Shown here in pieces: positions 7,627 to 17,075 of a stretch of 61,039 bases of DNA (the stretch's first letter is position 1; each line of letters opens with the position of its first letter). A model generated the notes under the pieces. It worked only from the letters and a program-made list of their open reading frames with translations. It ran no database searches and had not been told where the DNA came from. The position numbers were made by a program, and so were the translations under genes. Source of the stretch: Marvinbryantia sp. (GTDB lineage: Bacteria > Bacillota > Clostridia > Lachnospirales > Lachnospiraceae); the NCBI GenBank assembly GCA_016297895.1, contig JAEDFS010000009.1, positions 1-61,039 of the forward strand. Direction: 5' to 3'.

Positions 7627-8218
7627 AGGAAATATTGTGGAAGTATCTGATACAAAAGCTGTGATAGAAGTGGGCGGTATGGGATATCAGATTCTGATAT
7701 CTTCTTCGGATGCTGCGAAGCTTGCTCAGATGAAGGGGCAGGTTCTCCTTCATACCTATCTTCAGGTGAGGGAAGATGCTCTGGTTCTGTTTGGATTTCT
7801 TACCCGGGAGGATCTGGAGACCTTTCGGATGCTGATCGGGGTCAATGGAATCGGACCGAAAGCAGCATTGGGAATCCTGTCTGTTTTTTCTGCATCGGAT
7901 CTTCGATTTGCCGTACTTGCCGGTGACGCCAAAACCATATCGAAGGCTCCTGGAATCGGAAGCAAGACAGCACAGAAACTGATTCTGGAACTGAAAGATA
8001 AGTTTGATCTTATGGATGCATTTGAATCGAAGCTGGAAGAAACGACAGAGAAAGAGCCGTCTTCGGCAGAGCTGAACAGCAGCGAAGCGGTGCAGGCTCT
8101 TGTTGCGCTGGGGTATCCGGGAAGTGAAGCCCTGCAGGCAGTCAGAAGAGTTTCCGGATGGGAAGAAATGAGTACGGAAGAACTGCTGAAGGCAGCATTG
8201 AAAAAAATGTCATTTTAG
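7610..8218 (+). CDS. ruvA: Holliday junction DNA helicase subunit RuvA
   Basis: RuvA tetramers hold a four-way DNA junction while RuvB drives branch migration. The 202-aa protein has the N-terminal OB domain (MIAFVKGNIVEV), two helix-hairpin-helix motifs (GVNGIGPKAALGIL and APGIGSKTAQKLILELKDK) and the C-terminal RuvB-binding domain after an acidic linker. The start is ATG 7610, inside the end of cobC, eight bases after a GGGAGG. A GTG at 7592 is in frame but has no site of its own. Confidence 0.95.
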   Translation: MIAFVKGNIVEVSDTKAVIEVGGMGYQILISSSDAAKLAQMKGQVLLHTYLQVREDALVLFGFLTREDLETFRMLIGVNGIGPKAALGILSVFSASDLRFAVLAGDAKTISKAPGIGSKTAQKLILELKDKFDLMDAFESKLEETTEKEPSSAELNSSEAVQALVALGYPGSEALQAVRRVSGWEEMSTEELLKAALKKMSF

Positions 8219-8227
8219 GAGAAACGA

Positions 8228-9220
8228 ATGGGAAAGCGTATCATTGAAACAGAGGTTACGGAAGAGGATATTCGTGTAGAGCCAAGCTTGAGACCTCAGA
8301 CACTGGATGAGTATATCGGGCAGGAAAAAGCAAAAAAGAACCTGAAGATCTATATAGAAGCGGCAAAACAGAGAGGGGATTCACTGGATCATGTCCTGTT
8401 TTATGGGCCGCCGGGACTTGGAAAAACCACCCTGGCCGGGATCATTGCCAATGAAATGGGCGTGAATCTCAAAGTCACCAGCGGACCGGCAATTGAAAAA
8501 CCGGGGGAAATGGCAGCCATACTGAATAACCTTCAGCAGGGGGATGTGCTTTTTGTGGATGAGATCCACCGGCTGAACCGGCAGGTGGAAGAAGTATTGT
8601 ATCCTGCCATGGAAGATTTTGCTATTGATATTATGATTGGAAAAGGAGCAGCGGCCAGATCAATCCGTCTGGATCTTCCCAGATTCACTCTGGTAGGGGC
8701 CACTACAAGGGCAGGACTCTTGACAGCACCGCTCAGAGACCGCTTTGGGGTGATCCATCATCTGGAATTCTATTCCACAGAGGAACTGGCAACGATCATT
8801 CGTCATTCTGCTAAAGTACTGGAAGTGGAGATCGACCCGGATGGAGCAATTGAGCTTGCCAGAAGATCACGAGGTACACCAAGACTTGCAAACCGGCTTT
8901 TAAAAAGAGTACGCGATTTTGCACAGGTGAAATATAATGGTGTGATCACAAAGGAAGTGGCTGACTTTGCCCTGGATCTGCTGGAAGTGGATCGGTATGG
9001 ACTGGACATGACAGACCGCAATCTTCTGGAAACACTGATCCGGAAATTTTCAGGCGGTCCCGTGGGATTGGATACCCTTGCTGCCACGATCGGTGAAGAT
9101 GCCGGTACCATAGAGGATGTATACGAGCCATATCTTCTGAAAAACGGATTCATCAATCGGACTCCCAGGGGGAGAATGGCAACAGAAAAAGCATATCATC
9201 ATCTGGGCTTGCAATTATAA
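8228..9220 (+). CDS. ruvB: Holliday junction branch migration ATPase RuvB
   Basis: AAA+ motor of the RuvAB complex, 330 aa. Walker A GPPGLGKT and Walker B VDEIHRLN are present, as are the sensor region LVGATTRAGLL, the arginine-finger neighbourhood (APLRDRFG) and the C-terminal winged-helix domain. It follows ruvA by nine bases. The downstream promoter begins inside its last codons. Confidence 0.97.
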   Translation: MGKRIIETEVTEEDIRVEPSLRPQTLDEYIGQEKAKKNLKIYIEAAKQRGDSLDHVLFYGPPGLGKTTLAGIIANEMGVNLKVTSGPAIEKPGEMAAILNNLQQGDVLFVDEIHRLNRQVEEVLYPAMEDFAIDIMIGKGAAARSIRLDLPRFTLVGATTRAGLLTAPLRDRFGVIHHLEFYSTEELATIIRHSAKVLEVEIDPDGAIELARRSRGTPRLANRLLKRVRDFAQVKYNGVITKEVADFALDLLEVDRYGLDMTDRNLLETLIRKFSGGPVGLDTLAATIGEDAGTIEDVYEPYLLKNGFINRTPRGRMATEKAYHHLGLQL

Positions 9221-9237
9221 AAAAACTCAGTTATACT
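9209..9237 (+). promoter_or_regulatory. Promoter of zapA
   Basis: TTGCAA and TATACT with a 17-base spacer. It starts within the ruvB 3' end and leaves a leader of about 55 bases. Confidence 0.6.
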
Positions 9238-9300
9238 ATATTCAGTCTACAGGGCAGGAATAAGGATGCTCCTGTACATACAATCCGGGGAGGAACTGAT

Positions 9301-9627
9301 ATGTCAGCAAAGAACCATACACAGGTATTGATCAATGGACAGATTTTTGTCATCGGTGGCTATGAGAGCGAAGAATATATTCAGAAGGTTGCACATTATA
9401 TCAACAGTAAGCTGACGGAGTTTCAGAAGCTGGACAGTTATCGCCGGCAATCCAATGATAAAAAGAGCATTCTTGCTCAGCTGAATATTGCGGATGATTA
9501 TTTCAAGGCAAAAAAACAGGTGGAAGTACTGGAAGAAAGCATAGCCGAAAGAGATAAAGAAATATTTGATCTGAAACACAATCTCATCGATATGCAGAGA
9601 AAGCTGGATGAATTAAAGAAAAAGTAA
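9301..9627 (+). CDS. zapA: Cell division protein ZapA
   Basis: A 108-aa protein with the ZapA fold: the N-terminal beta segment THTQVLINGQIFVIGGYES, then HYINSKLTEF, then a long C-terminal coiled coil. ZapA bundles FtsZ filaments at the division ring. GGGGAGG lies upstream. It has its own promoter and a following hairpin, and in this lineage it commonly precedes the U32 gene, as here. Confidence 0.88.
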   Translation: MSAKNHTQVLINGQIFVIGGYESEEYIQKVAHYINSKLTEFQKLDSYRRQSNDKKSILAQLNIADDYFKAKKQVEVLEESIAERDKEIFDLKHNLIDMQRKLDELKKK

Positions 9628-9654
9628 CTCTGATTTCAAAGAGAGCAGAATACG

Positions 9655-9698
9655 AAAGCTGCAAGGAAATGCCTGAAAGGGTTTCTGTTGCAGCTTTT
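9655..9698 (+). terminator. Stem-loop between zapA and the U32 gene
   Basis: AAAGCTGCAA pairs with TTGCAGCTTT across a 23-base loop. Only four T follow, so it may be leaky. Confidence 0.5.
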
Positions 9699-9736
9699 CT
9701 GGTCATTCAGGAACGAAAAGAAAAAGGAGAAAAGCC

Positions 9737-12166
9737 ATGAAAGCAGAATTACTGGCACCGGCCGGTTCCTTTGACAGTATGCGGGCTGCTTATGCGGCAG
9801 GTGCAGATGCTGTATATATTGGTGGAAGTCAGTTTGGTGCAAGAGCTTATGCAGATAATCCGGATGAACAGAAGCTCCTGGAAGCAATCGATTATGCACA
9901 TCTTAAGGGGAAAAAGCTATATCTTACTGTAAATACATTAGTCAAAGAAGAAGAGCTGGATCAGTTTTACACATATCTGAAGCCCTATTATGAAGAGGGA
10001 CTGGATGCGGTCATTGTTCAGGATCCGGGAGTTCTGCAGTTGATTCGAAGGGAATTCGCAGGAATGGATATCCATGCCAGCACACAGATGACAGTGACCG
10101 GAGTCTATGGCGCAAAATGTCTGAAGGAACAGGGGGCTTCCAGAATCGTAACCGCCAGGGAGCTTTCTCTTTCAGAGATCAGCAGAATCCATGAACAGGT
10201 GGATGTGGAAATCGAAAGCTTTGTCCATGGTGCACTCTGTTATTGCTATTCGGGACAATGTCTGTTCAGCAGTATGATCGGAGAGAGGAGCGGCAACAGA
10301 GGACGATGTGCCCAGCCCTGCCGTCTTTCCTATCAGCTGCTGGATCGGGAGAAGGGATTAAATAAAGATAAGAACCGTTACCTGTTAAGCCCGAAAGATA
10401 TCTGTACGCTGGAAATTTTGCCCAAGATCCTGAAAAGCGGCGTCTATTCTCTGAAAATCGAAGGACGGATGAAACGGCCGGAATATACAGCAGGAGTCGT
10501 CAGGATCTATCGAAAATATCTGGATCGATTTCTTGAAAAAGGAGAGGCTGGATATCAGGTGGAGCAGGAGGATCTGACCGAACTTCTGGATCTCTATAAT
10601 CGTGGCGGCTTTTCAAAGGGATATTATATGCAGCACAATGGTCCGGAGATGATGTCGATGGAACGACCCAATCACTGGGGTACCAAAGCGGCAGAGATTC
10701 TGGAAGTATCCAAAAACAGAACGACACTGAGAGCATTGGAACCTCTCCATGCAAAGGATGTCCTGGAATACCGGAGAAATGGAAAGGAACAGTCCATTAC
10801 CCTGACATCCGGGGTGAAACGGGGGGAACGTTTTACAGTATCCTCATTTTCCCAGGCCTTCGGTTTGAAAAAGAACGGGATCTGTTACCGAACGAGAAAT
10901 GAAGAGCTGCTGAAAGAACTGGAAGAAATCTATCTGAAAAGAAAGTCTTTGCAGAGCATAAAGGGCAAAGTAATGCTTGCCATGAATCAGCCGGCATTGT
11001 TAAGTGTAAGATCTGACGGAATCGAGATCAAACTGGAAGGTGATATCGTTCAGCCGGCTCAGAAAAGACCTCTTACCATGGAGGATGTGGACAAACAGCT
11101 TCGAAAAACCGGGGATACGATGTTTGTATTTGATGATCTGCAGATTGAAATGGGAGATTCTGTGTTTTTGCCTGTCCAGTCCTTAAAAGAACTGCGAAGA
11201 AAGGCACTGGCAGAGCTTCAGTGCCGAATCCTGGAGGGTCATAAAAGAGACCTTTCGGATCGGAAAACAGAGTTATCTTCTGAAACAGAAACATCTTTTA
11301 AAATGAAATCGGAAAAGGAGACAGAAGACGGAAGGATGGTACCATGTCTGAGCGTTTCTGTATGTTCCAAAGGACAGTTCTCAGCAGCAATTTTGCGTCC
11401 CCAGGTGAACAGAATTTACCTGGAGTACAGCTTTTTTGCAGATCCAAAGGATCTGGCAGGTCGTGCCGGAAAGGTGATCGCAAGATGCAGGGAAGCCGGA
11501 AAGGAATGCTGTTATGCAATGCCATGGATTTTTCGTGATAAGGCAGAACGGTATTATGCCGATCCGGAAGTTCAAAGGGCTCTGAAAAGCTTTGACGGTA
11601 TTCTGATACGCAGTCTGGAAGAGTATCAGTTCCTCAAAGAGAACGGGTATAGAAATAAACGAATTGCGGATTATAACTTATATACCTGGAACAGGGAAGC
11701 AAGAGCCTTTTTCAAAAAGCTGGAGATCGATGAAGATACGGCTCCGCTGGAACTGACAGCACCGGAGCTTCGAAGAAGAGGGTGCGACGGAAGTGAGATG
11801 ATCGTGTATGGATATCTTCCGCTGATGATCTCCGCTCAGTGTCAGGCGAAAAATCATATGGGCTGTACCGGAAAGCAGCAGACTCTGTTTTTGCGGGATC
11901 GCATGCAAAAACAATTTCCTGTAACAAATTGCTGCAGTTTTTGTTATAATATGATCTATAATAGTATGCCTCTGGAACTGATCATGCAAAATACGGAGAT
12001 TGTTTCCATGGGATTTCAGGGAATACGGTGTCAGTTCACTTTGGAGGATGAGAGACAAACAGGAGAAATTCTGGATGATTATATCCGGGCTTTCGAAAGG
12101 CAGGCTGCAGAAAGTACTAGAATAACAGAATTTACAAAGGGACACTTTAAACGCAGAGTGGAATAG
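9737..12166 (+). CDS. U32 family peptidase / RlhA-type RNA hydroxylation protein
   Basis: An 809-aa protein starting with MKAELLAPAGSF, the typical N terminus of U32 proteins. The U32 signature lies around residues 175-205 (GERSGNRGRCAQPCRLSY), a middle region resembles DUF3656, and the last ~250 residues include a Cys-containing stretch (NCCSFCYNMIYNS). Long U32 proteins with DUF3656 are related to E. coli RlhA, which hydroxylates a 23S rRNA cytidine using prephenate, while others are annotated as collagenase-like peptidases. RNA hydroxylation is the more likely role, by family. A ribosome site AAAGGAG precedes the ATG. The gene is followed directly by the FtsW/RodA gene. Confidence 0.82.
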   Translation: MKAELLAPAGSFDSMRAAYAAGADAVYIGGSQFGARAYADNPDEQKLLEAIDYAHLKGKKLYLTVNTLVKEEELDQFYTYLKPYYEEGLDAVIVQDPGVLQLIRREFAGMDIHASTQMTVTGVYGAKCLKEQGASRIVTARELSLSEISRIHEQVDVEIESFVHGALCYCYSGQCLFSSMIGERSGNRGRCAQPCRLSYQLLDREKGLNKDKNRYLLSPKDICTLEILPKILKSGVYSLKIEGRMKRPEYTAGVVRIYRKYLDRFLEKGEAGYQVEQEDLTELLDLYNRGGFSKGYYMQHNGPEMMSMERPNHWGTKAAEILEVSKNRTTLRALEPLHAKDVLEYRRNGKEQSITLTSGVKRGERFTVSSFSQAFGLKKNGICYRTRNEELLKELEEIYLKRKSLQSIKGKVMLAMNQPALLSVRSDGIEIKLEGDIVQPAQKRPLTMEDVDKQLRKTGDTMFVFDDLQIEMGDSVFLPVQSLKELRRKALAELQCRILEGHKRDLSDRKTELSSETETSFKMKSEKETEDGRMVPCLSVSVCSKGQFSAAILRPQVNRIYLEYSFFADPKDLAGRAGKVIARCREAGKECCYAMPWIFRDKAERYYADPEVQRALKSFDGILIRSLEEYQFLKENGYRNKRIADYNLYTWNREARAFFKKLEIDEDTAPLELTAPELRRRGCDGSEMIVYGYLPLMISAQCQAKNHMGCTGKQQTLFLRDRMQKQFPVTNCCSFCYNMIYNSMPLELIMQNTEIVSMGFQGIRCQFTLEDERQTGEILDDYIRAFERQAAESTRITEFTKGHFKRRVE

Positions 12167-12174
12167 GTGAGAAT

Positions 12175-13551
12175 GTGGTAAATCTTATAATTCAGTTTTC
12201 AAAATATGCGATCATTCTGCTGATGGCGATCTATACCATGCAGAGTTATATCGTTTTCAGCAAAAAAGATGAAGAGGACAAAGAGTTTCTGTTCCTCAGA
12301 CAGAATCTGATGATGTTTATGATCCACTTTATTGCTTTTGTGAACATGTACCTGAAAATGGAACAGCCAAAACTGCTGTTTTATTATGGTGCCCAGTTTA
12401 TTTATCTGGCGGCGACACTGGTGTTTTTTCGAAACCTTTATCCAAGGGCATCGAAGCTGATCGTCAATCATATGTGTATGCTGATCACCATCGGATTCAT
12501 CATGATCACCAGGCTTTCCTATGATCAGTCTATCAAACAGTTTAAGATTGCGGCAGTCTCCACGGTCATAGCTCTGATCATTCCGGTCATCATCCGTAAG
12601 GTAAAAGTGATCACCCGCTGGACCTGGCTTTATGCGGCTGTCGGAATCGGAGCACTGGGTGCGGTAGCGGTAGCTGCACAGACGACCTATGGTGCAAAAC
12701 TTGGATTTTCTTTTGGAGGGTTCAGTGTCCAGCCATCCGAGTTTGTAAAGATCATTTTTGTGTTCTGTATGGCCGGAATGCTGGGAAATGCAAAAAATTT
12801 CAAAGATATTGTGGTAACTACCGCTGTGGCGGCGGTACATGTTTTGATACTGGTGTACTCCACAGACCTGGGAGGAGCATTGATCTTTTTTGTTACTTAT
12901 ATGATTATGCTTTATGTGTCCACCAGAAAGGTTTCTTATCTTCTGGCCGGTCTTGCGGCAGGGGCACTGGCAGCAGTTGCCGCATATTTCCTTTTCTCCC
13001 ATGTGCGGCAGCGTGTCGATATCTGGATGGATCCTTTCCGGGATTACGAAAACAGCGGTTATCAGATTGCCCAGTCCATGTTTGCCATTGCGGCGGGTGG
13101 ATGGTTTGGAACCGGACTGTTTCAGGGGTCTCCCGGAAGCATCCCTATCGTGGAACAGGATTTCATGTTTGCAGCCATTTCAGAGGAGCTGGGTGCGATC
13201 TTTGCCATCTGTTTTATTCTCGTCTGCATGAGCTGCTACATTATGTTTGTAAATATTGCCATGCGGCTTTCCAACCGTTTTTACAGGCTGGTGGCCCTGG
13301 GTCTTGGAACTATGTATGCGGTACAGGTATTTCTTACCATCGGAGGGGCCATGAAATTTATACCCATGACAGGAGTGACGATACCTCTGGTAAGTTACGG
13401 AGGAAGTTCGATGCTGAGCACGATGATCATGTTTGCCGTGATACAGGGACTCTATATTTTGCGCGAAGATGAGGAGGATCAAATTGAAAGATTCAGAGAG
13501 AGGAAACTGGCAATGGAACGACAGCGATACTATGGGGCACCAAGGGGTTGA
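12175..13551 (+). CDS. FtsW/RodA/SpoVE-family peptidoglycan glycosyltransferase
   Basis: A 458-aa polytopic membrane protein of the SEDS family, which polymerises lipid II into glycan strands. The family blocks FSFGGFSVQPSEFVK and the C-terminal TGVTIPLVSYGGSSML are intact. The start is GTG 12175, five bases after AGGTGA; the overlapping ATG at 12173 runs into a stop at once. The 3' end overlaps the class B PBP gene, so the two are translationally linked as the usual polymerase-transpeptidase pair. Elongation, division or sporulation type cannot be decided from sequence alone. Confidence 0.9.
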   Translation: MVNLIIQFSKYAIILLMAIYTMQSYIVFSKKDEEDKEFLFLRQNLMMFMIHFIAFVNMYLKMEQPKLLFYYGAQFIYLAATLVFFRNLYPRASKLIVNHMCMLITIGFIMITRLSYDQSIKQFKIAAVSTVIALIIPVIIRKVKVITRWTWLYAAVGIGALGAVAVAAQTTYGAKLGFSFGGFSVQPSEFVKIIFVFCMAGMLGNAKNFKDIVVTTAVAAVHVLILVYSTDLGGALIFFVTYMIMLYVSTRKVSYLLAGLAAGALAAVAAYFLFSHVRQRVDIWMDPFRDYENSGYQIAQSMFAIAAGGWFGTGLFQGSPGSIPIVEQDFMFAAISEELGAIFAICFILVCMSCYIMFVNIAMRLSNRFYRLVALGLGTMYAVQVFLTIGGAMKFIPMTGVTIPLVSYGGSSMLSTMIMFAVIQGLYILREDEEDQIERFRERKLAMERQRYYGAPRG

Positions 13552-15100
13552 TATTCCGGATTTTGTCTCACACCGGAATGAAAACGAAGAACGGTTTCGG
13601 GAATCGCCGTATTCTGAATTTGGTTATGAAGAACCGGTTCCGCCTAAAAAGACGATTTCAAAAAAGCAGAGAAATAAGACCTACGGACGGGTGGCCTATC
13701 TTTTTTCTGCATTGTTTCTGTCAATGATTGGATATATGATCTATTTCCAGACAGTGAAAACAGAGGAACTGAACCGAAATCCCAACAATTCCAAAAAAGA
13801 CGCCCAGGAAGAATATGTCGTCAGAGGCAGCATTTTTTCGGCAGACGGAGAGATCCTGGCCGGAACCAATGTAGATGAGGACGGGGTGGAAACACGCCTT
13901 TATCCGTTAGGAAATCTGTTCGCCCATGTAGTCGGATATACTTCAAAAGGAAAATCCGGTCTGGAAGCGATCTATAACAATGATCTGATGACATCCAATC
14001 AGTCCATTACAGATAAAGTGGCCAGCGGTACACAGAATAAAAAGGAACAGGGGAATACGCTGATCCTGACTCTGGATACCAGAATCCAACAGGCGGCATC
14101 TGAAGCGCTTGGCGCTTATAAAGGTGCAGTTGTTGTGATGGAGCCTTCTACCGGAAAAATTCTTGCCATGGTATCAAAACCGGATTTCGATCCCAATAAC
14201 CTGGATGAACGGTGGGAATTCCTTACAGCGGAAGATTCCCAAAGCCCATTATTAAATCGAGCCTTGCAGGGTCTGTATCCGCCTGGATCCACCTTCAAAA
14301 TTCTGACAGCGCTGGAATATCTCCGGGAGCATCCCACAGATTATCAGAATTACTGGTATGAATGCCAGGGGGCTTTCAGTCAGGATGAGGTACAGATCAA
14401 ATGCTACGATTATGAGGTGCATGGATATGAAGATCTTCAGACATCCTTCCAGAATTCCTGTAACACGTCCTTTGCCAATATCGGACTTCAGCTGGATTGC
14501 GATCAGTTTGCAAAAACCTGTGAAGAGTTTCTGTTCAACAGTAAGCTTCCCACGGTCATGCCCTACAGCAGCAGTCAGTTTGTTCTGAACGGAAAATCCT
14601 CTTACGGAGAGATCATGACCACTGCGATTGGTCAGGGAGATACCCTGGTGTCGCCGTTTCATATGGCTCTGATCACCTCCGCCGTCGCAAATGACGGAGT
14701 GCTGATGTATCCTTATCTGGTTGACCGGGTGGAAAATGTAGATGGAGTACTGGTAAAAGAGACAAAGGCTATTCCTTATAAGGAGCTTATGACGGAAACG
14801 GAAGCTTCGATCCTGACAGATTTTATGGTCAGCGTAGTACAGTACGGAACGGCAACGAGACTCTCCGGACTTGGATATACTGTAGCCGGAAAAACAGGAT
14901 CTGCAGAGTATGAGGTAAACGGAAATACCGGTAATGAAGAGAATTTTTCTACCCACTCCTGGTTTGTAGGTTTTTCAAACGTAGAGGATCCGGATATTGT
15001 GGTCAGTGTGATCGCAGAGGATGGAGGAACTGGAAATTCAGCAGCAGTTCCCATTGCAAAGGCAGTATTTGATGCGTATTACGCCATGCAGTATAATTAA
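13484..15100 (+). CDS. Class B penicillin-binding protein (transpeptidase)
   Basis: Crosslinks peptidoglycan and is the partner of the SEDS protein encoded just upstream. The cytosolic tail is long (~70 residues) and one membrane helix follows. The extracellular part has a reduced N-terminal module and a full transpeptidase domain with motifs STFK (residue ~269), SCN (~325) and KTG (~469). GAGGAGG at 13471-13477 lies six bases before TTG 13484, so this start is preferred to the ATG at 13469 that overlaps the site. The short pedestal resembles PbpA-type rather than large FtsI/PBP2 proteins. Confidence 0.9.
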   Translation: MKDSERGNWQWNDSDTMGHQGVDIPDFVSHRNENEERFRESPYSEFGYEEPVPPKKTISKKQRNKTYGRVAYLFSALFLSMIGYMIYFQTVKTEELNRNPNNSKKDAQEEYVVRGSIFSADGEILAGTNVDEDGVETRLYPLGNLFAHVVGYTSKGKSGLEAIYNNDLMTSNQSITDKVASGTQNKKEQGNTLILTLDTRIQQAASEALGAYKGAVVVMEPSTGKILAMVSKPDFDPNNLDERWEFLTAEDSQSPLLNRALQGLYPPGSTFKILTALEYLREHPTDYQNYWYECQGAFSQDEVQIKCYDYEVHGYEDLQTSFQNSCNTSFANIGLQLDCDQFAKTCEEFLFNSKLPTVMPYSSSQFVLNGKSSYGEIMTTAIGQGDTLVSPFHMALITSAVANDGVLMYPYLVDRVENVDGVLVKETKAIPYKELMTETEASILTDFMVSVVQYGTATRLSGLGYTVAGKTGSAEYEVNGNTGNEENFSTHSWFVGFSNVEDPDIVVSVIAEDGGTGNSAAVPIAKAVFDAYYAMQYN

Positions 15101-15122
15101 ACAAACAAATTGAAGATAAGAG

Positions 15123-15151
15123 TTGCGGTTTTTCGAAAAAAGAGATATACT
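15123..15151 (+). promoter_or_regulatory. Promoter of the NUDIX gene
   Basis: TTGCGG and TATACT with a 17-base spacer, about 40 bases before the ATG. Confidence 0.6.
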
Positions 15152-15192
15152 GTTTCTATATTCAAACACAACGCATTACAGGAGGCATTGCA

Positions 15193-15660
15193 ATGATTGA
15201 GGCAACGAGCTGTGGCGGTGTGGTCATATTTCGAGGTAAGATCCTTCTTCTGTTTAAAAGCTACAAGAATAAATATGAAGGATGGGTTCTGCCAAAGGGA
15301 ACCGTAGAGAATGGGGAGGCATATCCGGATACCGCTTTACGGGAAGTCCTGGAGGAAACGGGTGCGAAGGCGACGATCGTAAAATACATTGGGAAAAGCC
15401 AGTATTCCTTTAATGTACCCGAAGATGTAGTGGAAAAAGATGTCCACTGGTATCTGATGCGCTCTGACAGCTATTACAGCAAACCACAACGCGAGGAACA
15501 TTTTGTAGACTCAGGATACTACAAGTATCATGAGGCTTATCATCTCCTGAAATTTGCTAACGAACGGGCGATGCTCGAACGGGCATACGAAGAATATCTG
15601 GCCCTGAAAAAAGCAAATCAATGGGGAAGTACCAAAAGCACATTATTTGAAAAAGACTGA
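15193..15660 (+). CDS. NUDIX hydrolase
   Basis: A 155-aa protein with a complete NUDIX box around residues 37-59 (GTVENGEAYPDTALREVLEE, then TGA), which binds Mg2+ and cleaves nucleoside diphosphates linked to another group. The ATSCGGVVIF start and W-x-LPKG context resemble Ap4A or dinucleotide hydrolases of Firmicutes, but the substrate is not determined. It is monocistronic; its stop codon lies within the terminator stem. Confidence 0.85.
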   Translation: MIEATSCGGVVIFRGKILLLFKSYKNKYEGWVLPKGTVENGEAYPDTALREVLEETGAKATIVKYIGKSQYSFNVPEDVVEKDVHWYLMRSDSYYSKPQREEHFVDSGYYKYHEAYHLLKFANERAMLERAYEEYLALKKANQWGSTKSTLFEKD

Positions 15661-15682
15661 TGACGTTTCATCGGTCTTTTTC
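15652..15682 (+). terminator. Terminator overlapping the NUDIX stop codon
   Basis: A 12-bp stem (AAAGACTGATGA / TCATCGGTCTTT) with a four-base loop and a T run. Confidence 0.85.
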
Positions 15683-15735
15683 TGAAAATTCGTTTAATTC
15701 TGTATAAATATCTCTCAGGTGGTAAAGATAAAAAA

Positions 15736-16134
15736 ATGAAATGGTATAGCAGGCTGTATCTTGGCAGCGGACTTGAAGGAAAAAAAGAAAAACTGATTCG
15801 AAAACTGGAATGCAATGCGGGACTTCCGGGAATCTGTCTGTTGACACTGGCTTCAAACGGACAGGATCTGTTTGATATCTTTTCTGCAGACTGTCTGCTT
15901 CAGCCGGTGCTTCATGGTCATTGTCCCATGATCGTGGCTTTGACAAAGAGCCATGAGGAAGCGGTAGGAATAGCAGTTCAGATTACCACGGAAACTTATG
16001 AGAAGACAGGAACATTTGATGTAAAAGCTTATCTGTTGAGCTGTGTGCCGGAATCAGAAGATCCTGTGACAGAATATCCCATGGACAGGCTGAGACCACG
16101 CAGAAGATCATTATTTCGAAAAAATAATATTTAA
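15736..16134 (+). CDS. Conserved hypothetical protein
   Basis: 132 aa, no signal peptide or membrane segment, family not recognised. It starts MKWYSRLYLGSGLEGKK, has a central hydrophobic stretch (GICLLTLASNGQDLFDIFSA) and a strongly basic C terminus (RLRPRRRSLFRK). The ribosome site (AGGTGG) is rather far from the ATG. It stands just ahead of the DUF2953-gerW pair and may be cotranscribed with them; an association with sporulation is only a guess from position. Confidence 0.6.
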   Translation: MKWYSRLYLGSGLEGKKEKLIRKLECNAGLPGICLLTLASNGQDLFDIFSADCLLQPVLHGHCPMIVALTKSHEEAVGIAVQITTETYEKTGTFDVKAYLLSCVPESEDPVTEYPMDRLRPRRRSLFRKNNI

Positions 16135-16155
16135 GAAGTAAATGCAGGTGAGAAT

Positions 16156-17061
16156 ATGCTACATATGATTTTGGGAATACTGAGAATACTGGGATATCTG
16201 ATCCTGTTCCTGATCATCCTTTTATTCGTCCTGATCCTGGCAGTTTTATTTATTCCGATACGTTATCATGTGGAAGGAAGTATGAAGGAAAAGCTTTCTG
16301 CAAAGGCCAGGGTGAGCTGGCTTCTTCGGCTTTTTTCATTTGGAATAGAGATCCGTGGGAAGGAACTAAAATGGTCGGTTCGGATCTTGGGATATCCATT
16401 TTTGAAAAACGAGGGAGAGCCGATGGATGATGGAGTCAAAAATGAAGAGAATACAATTAAGGACAGAACGGAACAGGAAGAACAGCCGAAAGAGAAACAG
16501 GCCGCTCAGGCTGTACCGCCGACTGTTGTTCGTGAAGAAACTGAATCAGTACATCCGGACGATCCAAAGCCGCAGGTTCTGGAAGAAGAGGACAATCCAA
16601 AGCAGCAGGTTCCGGAAGAAGATTCTGTAAAAGAAAAACGTTTTCCTGTCTTTGAGCGGCTGAACAGTTTGAGAGAGACCATTTCAGATCTGTGCCGAAA
16701 AAAAGACCGGCTGATGAATTTCTGGAATCGGACTTCTACAAAGAAAGCAGTGGAACATGGGAAGAGAGAGCTCTTTTATCTGCTGCGTCATATCGTTCCC
16801 GGAAATCTTCGCGGAACGATCCGGTTTGGACTGGAGGATCCTGCCATGACAGGTCAGATATTTGGCATACTCAGTATCCTTCAGGCCTTCAGCGGGAATC
16901 ATTTGGAAGCGGAAGCAGATTTCAATCATAAGGTACTGGAAGGCACGGCTGTTGTGGATGGACATATCCGGGTGTGCCATTTCCTGGGTGTCTGCATAAG
17001 AATGCTGCTGGATAAACATGTGAGAATTACCGTAAAAGGAATTCGTACATTGCAATTATAA
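16156..17061 (+). CDS. DUF2953 domain membrane-anchored protein (YtfI-like)
   Basis: A 301-aa protein with a strongly hydrophobic N-terminal segment (residues ~5-35), a domain matching DUF2953 in B. subtilis YtfI, a Glu/Pro-rich low-complexity middle (~95-160), and a conserved C-terminal region (RGTIRFGLEDPAMTGQIFG). In B. subtilis ytfI precedes ytfJ, and the same order is kept here. Its biochemical function is unknown. A sporulation or germination link is inferred from the neighbour. Confidence 0.8.
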   Translation: MLHMILGILRILGYLILFLIILLFVLILAVLFIPIRYHVEGSMKEKLSAKARVSWLLRLFSFGIEIRGKELKWSVRILGYPFLKNEGEPMDDGVKNEENTIKDRTEQEEQPKEKQAAQAVPPTVVREETESVHPDDPKPQVLEEEDNPKQQVPEEDSVKEKRFPVFERLNSLRETISDLCRKKDRLMNFWNRTSTKKAVEHGKRELFYLLRHIVPGNLRGTIRFGLEDPAMTGQIFGILSILQAFSGNHLEAEADFNHKVLEGTAVVDGHIRVCHFLGVCIRMLLDKHVRITVKGIRTLQL

Positions 17062-17075
17062 AAAGGAGGAAGAAT

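Noticed and set aside
12199..13002. A 267-codon minus-strand frame rich in His
   Set aside because: Antisense of the FtsW/RodA gene, whose hydrophobic codons produce this pattern.
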